Origin: an uncultured Nitrososphaerales archaeon | Lineage (GTDB): Archaea; Thermoproteota; Nitrososphaeria; Nitrososphaerales; JAAOZN01 | DNA length: 6,493 nt | Direction: 5' to 3' | Assembly (NCBI GenBank): GCA_938029515.1 | Contig: CALJAQ010000127.1 | Span: 1 to 6,493 of the forward strand | Shown here: one piece after another, positions 6,430 to 6,493 of the stretch | Numbering within the stretch: the stretch's first letter is position 1 | Layout of the letters: the number at the start of each line of letters is the position of its first letter | Translations under genes and position numbers: made by a program | Notes under the pieces: model-generated | Database searches by the model: none | What the model was told of the DNA's origin: nothing | Seen by the model: the letters and a program-made list of their open reading frames with translations, nothing else

Positions 6430-6492
6430 CTAAAGTTCACTACCCCTTAAGAGCTTTAGCAGTGTAAGCTTGATGTGCCTCCTTTTAGCGTC
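6430..6492 (-). pseudogene. C-terminal fragment of an unidentified minus-strand reading frame at the window edge
   Basis: An open frame enters from the right edge, reads DAKRRHIKLTLLKLLRGSEL and stops at 6430-6432. It is in the same frame as the ATG at 6414, only 15 bases further on. It may therefore be the end of a separate upstream gene or part of the same decayed gene split by a stop. I do not recognise it. The basic start followed by a leucine-rich helix is all that can be seen. Confidence 0.25.
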
Positions 6493-6493
6493 G

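Larger units (their letters stand above)
6118..6493. other. Region without an intact gene downstream of glgB
   Basis: These 376 bases hold no long open frame on either strand, no tRNA-like sequence and no clear terminator. The minus strand has several protein-like stretches interrupted by stops and at least one frameshift, described as a remnant at 6257-6414 with possible extensions at 6430-6492 and 6154-6243. The last of these contains FLNRLPKGFFAYIYYEGV before a stop at 6154-6156. If the remnant was a real gene, it was convergent with glgB. Confidence 0.5.

Overview
The window looks like chromosomal DNA from an archaeon, probably a thermophile of the TACK group (Thermoproteota). An Aigarchaeota- or Bathyarchaeia-like lineage is a guess. 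The signs are an archaeal-type aspartyl-tRNA synthetase, TATA-like boxes about 25 bases before likely transcription starts with almost no leader, GTG and TTG starts, and an archaeal-style TnpB remnant. No rRNA, tRNA or CRISPR array was seen.

Bases 1-3408, minus strand: a tight operon transcribed right to left, aspS-gatC-gatA-gatB, with gaps of 1, 8 and 4 bases; gatB runs off the left edge. AspRS probably also mischarges tRNA(Asn) with aspartate. The GatCAB amidotransferase would then convert Asp-tRNA(Asn) to Asn-tRNA(Asn). AspRS carries a proline at a position reported to mark the non-discriminating type, so the operon reads as a complete indirect route to Asn-tRNA.

Bases 3409-4185: what was probably a short divergent promoter region between aspS and glgB has been split by a 690-base mobile element (3467-4156). 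It has 27-base terminal inverted repeats (24 of 27 matching) and abuts a perfect 7-base direct repeat (CCCAACC) on both sides, as expected of a target-site duplication. Its cargo is a broken TnpB/OrfB gene that has lost about half its length, including the first RuvC motif. TnpB elements of the IS605 type normally lack inverted repeats and make no target duplication, so this combination is the most unusual thing in the window. The ends begin like those of IS6-family elements, which suggests a non-autonomous element moved in trans. A third copy of the end sequence lies just inside the right end and could form a long hairpin.

Bases 4186-6117, plus strand: a complete GH13 1,4-alpha-glucan branching enzyme (glgB), implying glycogen synthesis. 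Bases 6118-6493 hold no intact gene, but the minus strand carries protein-like fragments broken by stops and a frameshift, probably a decayed gene.
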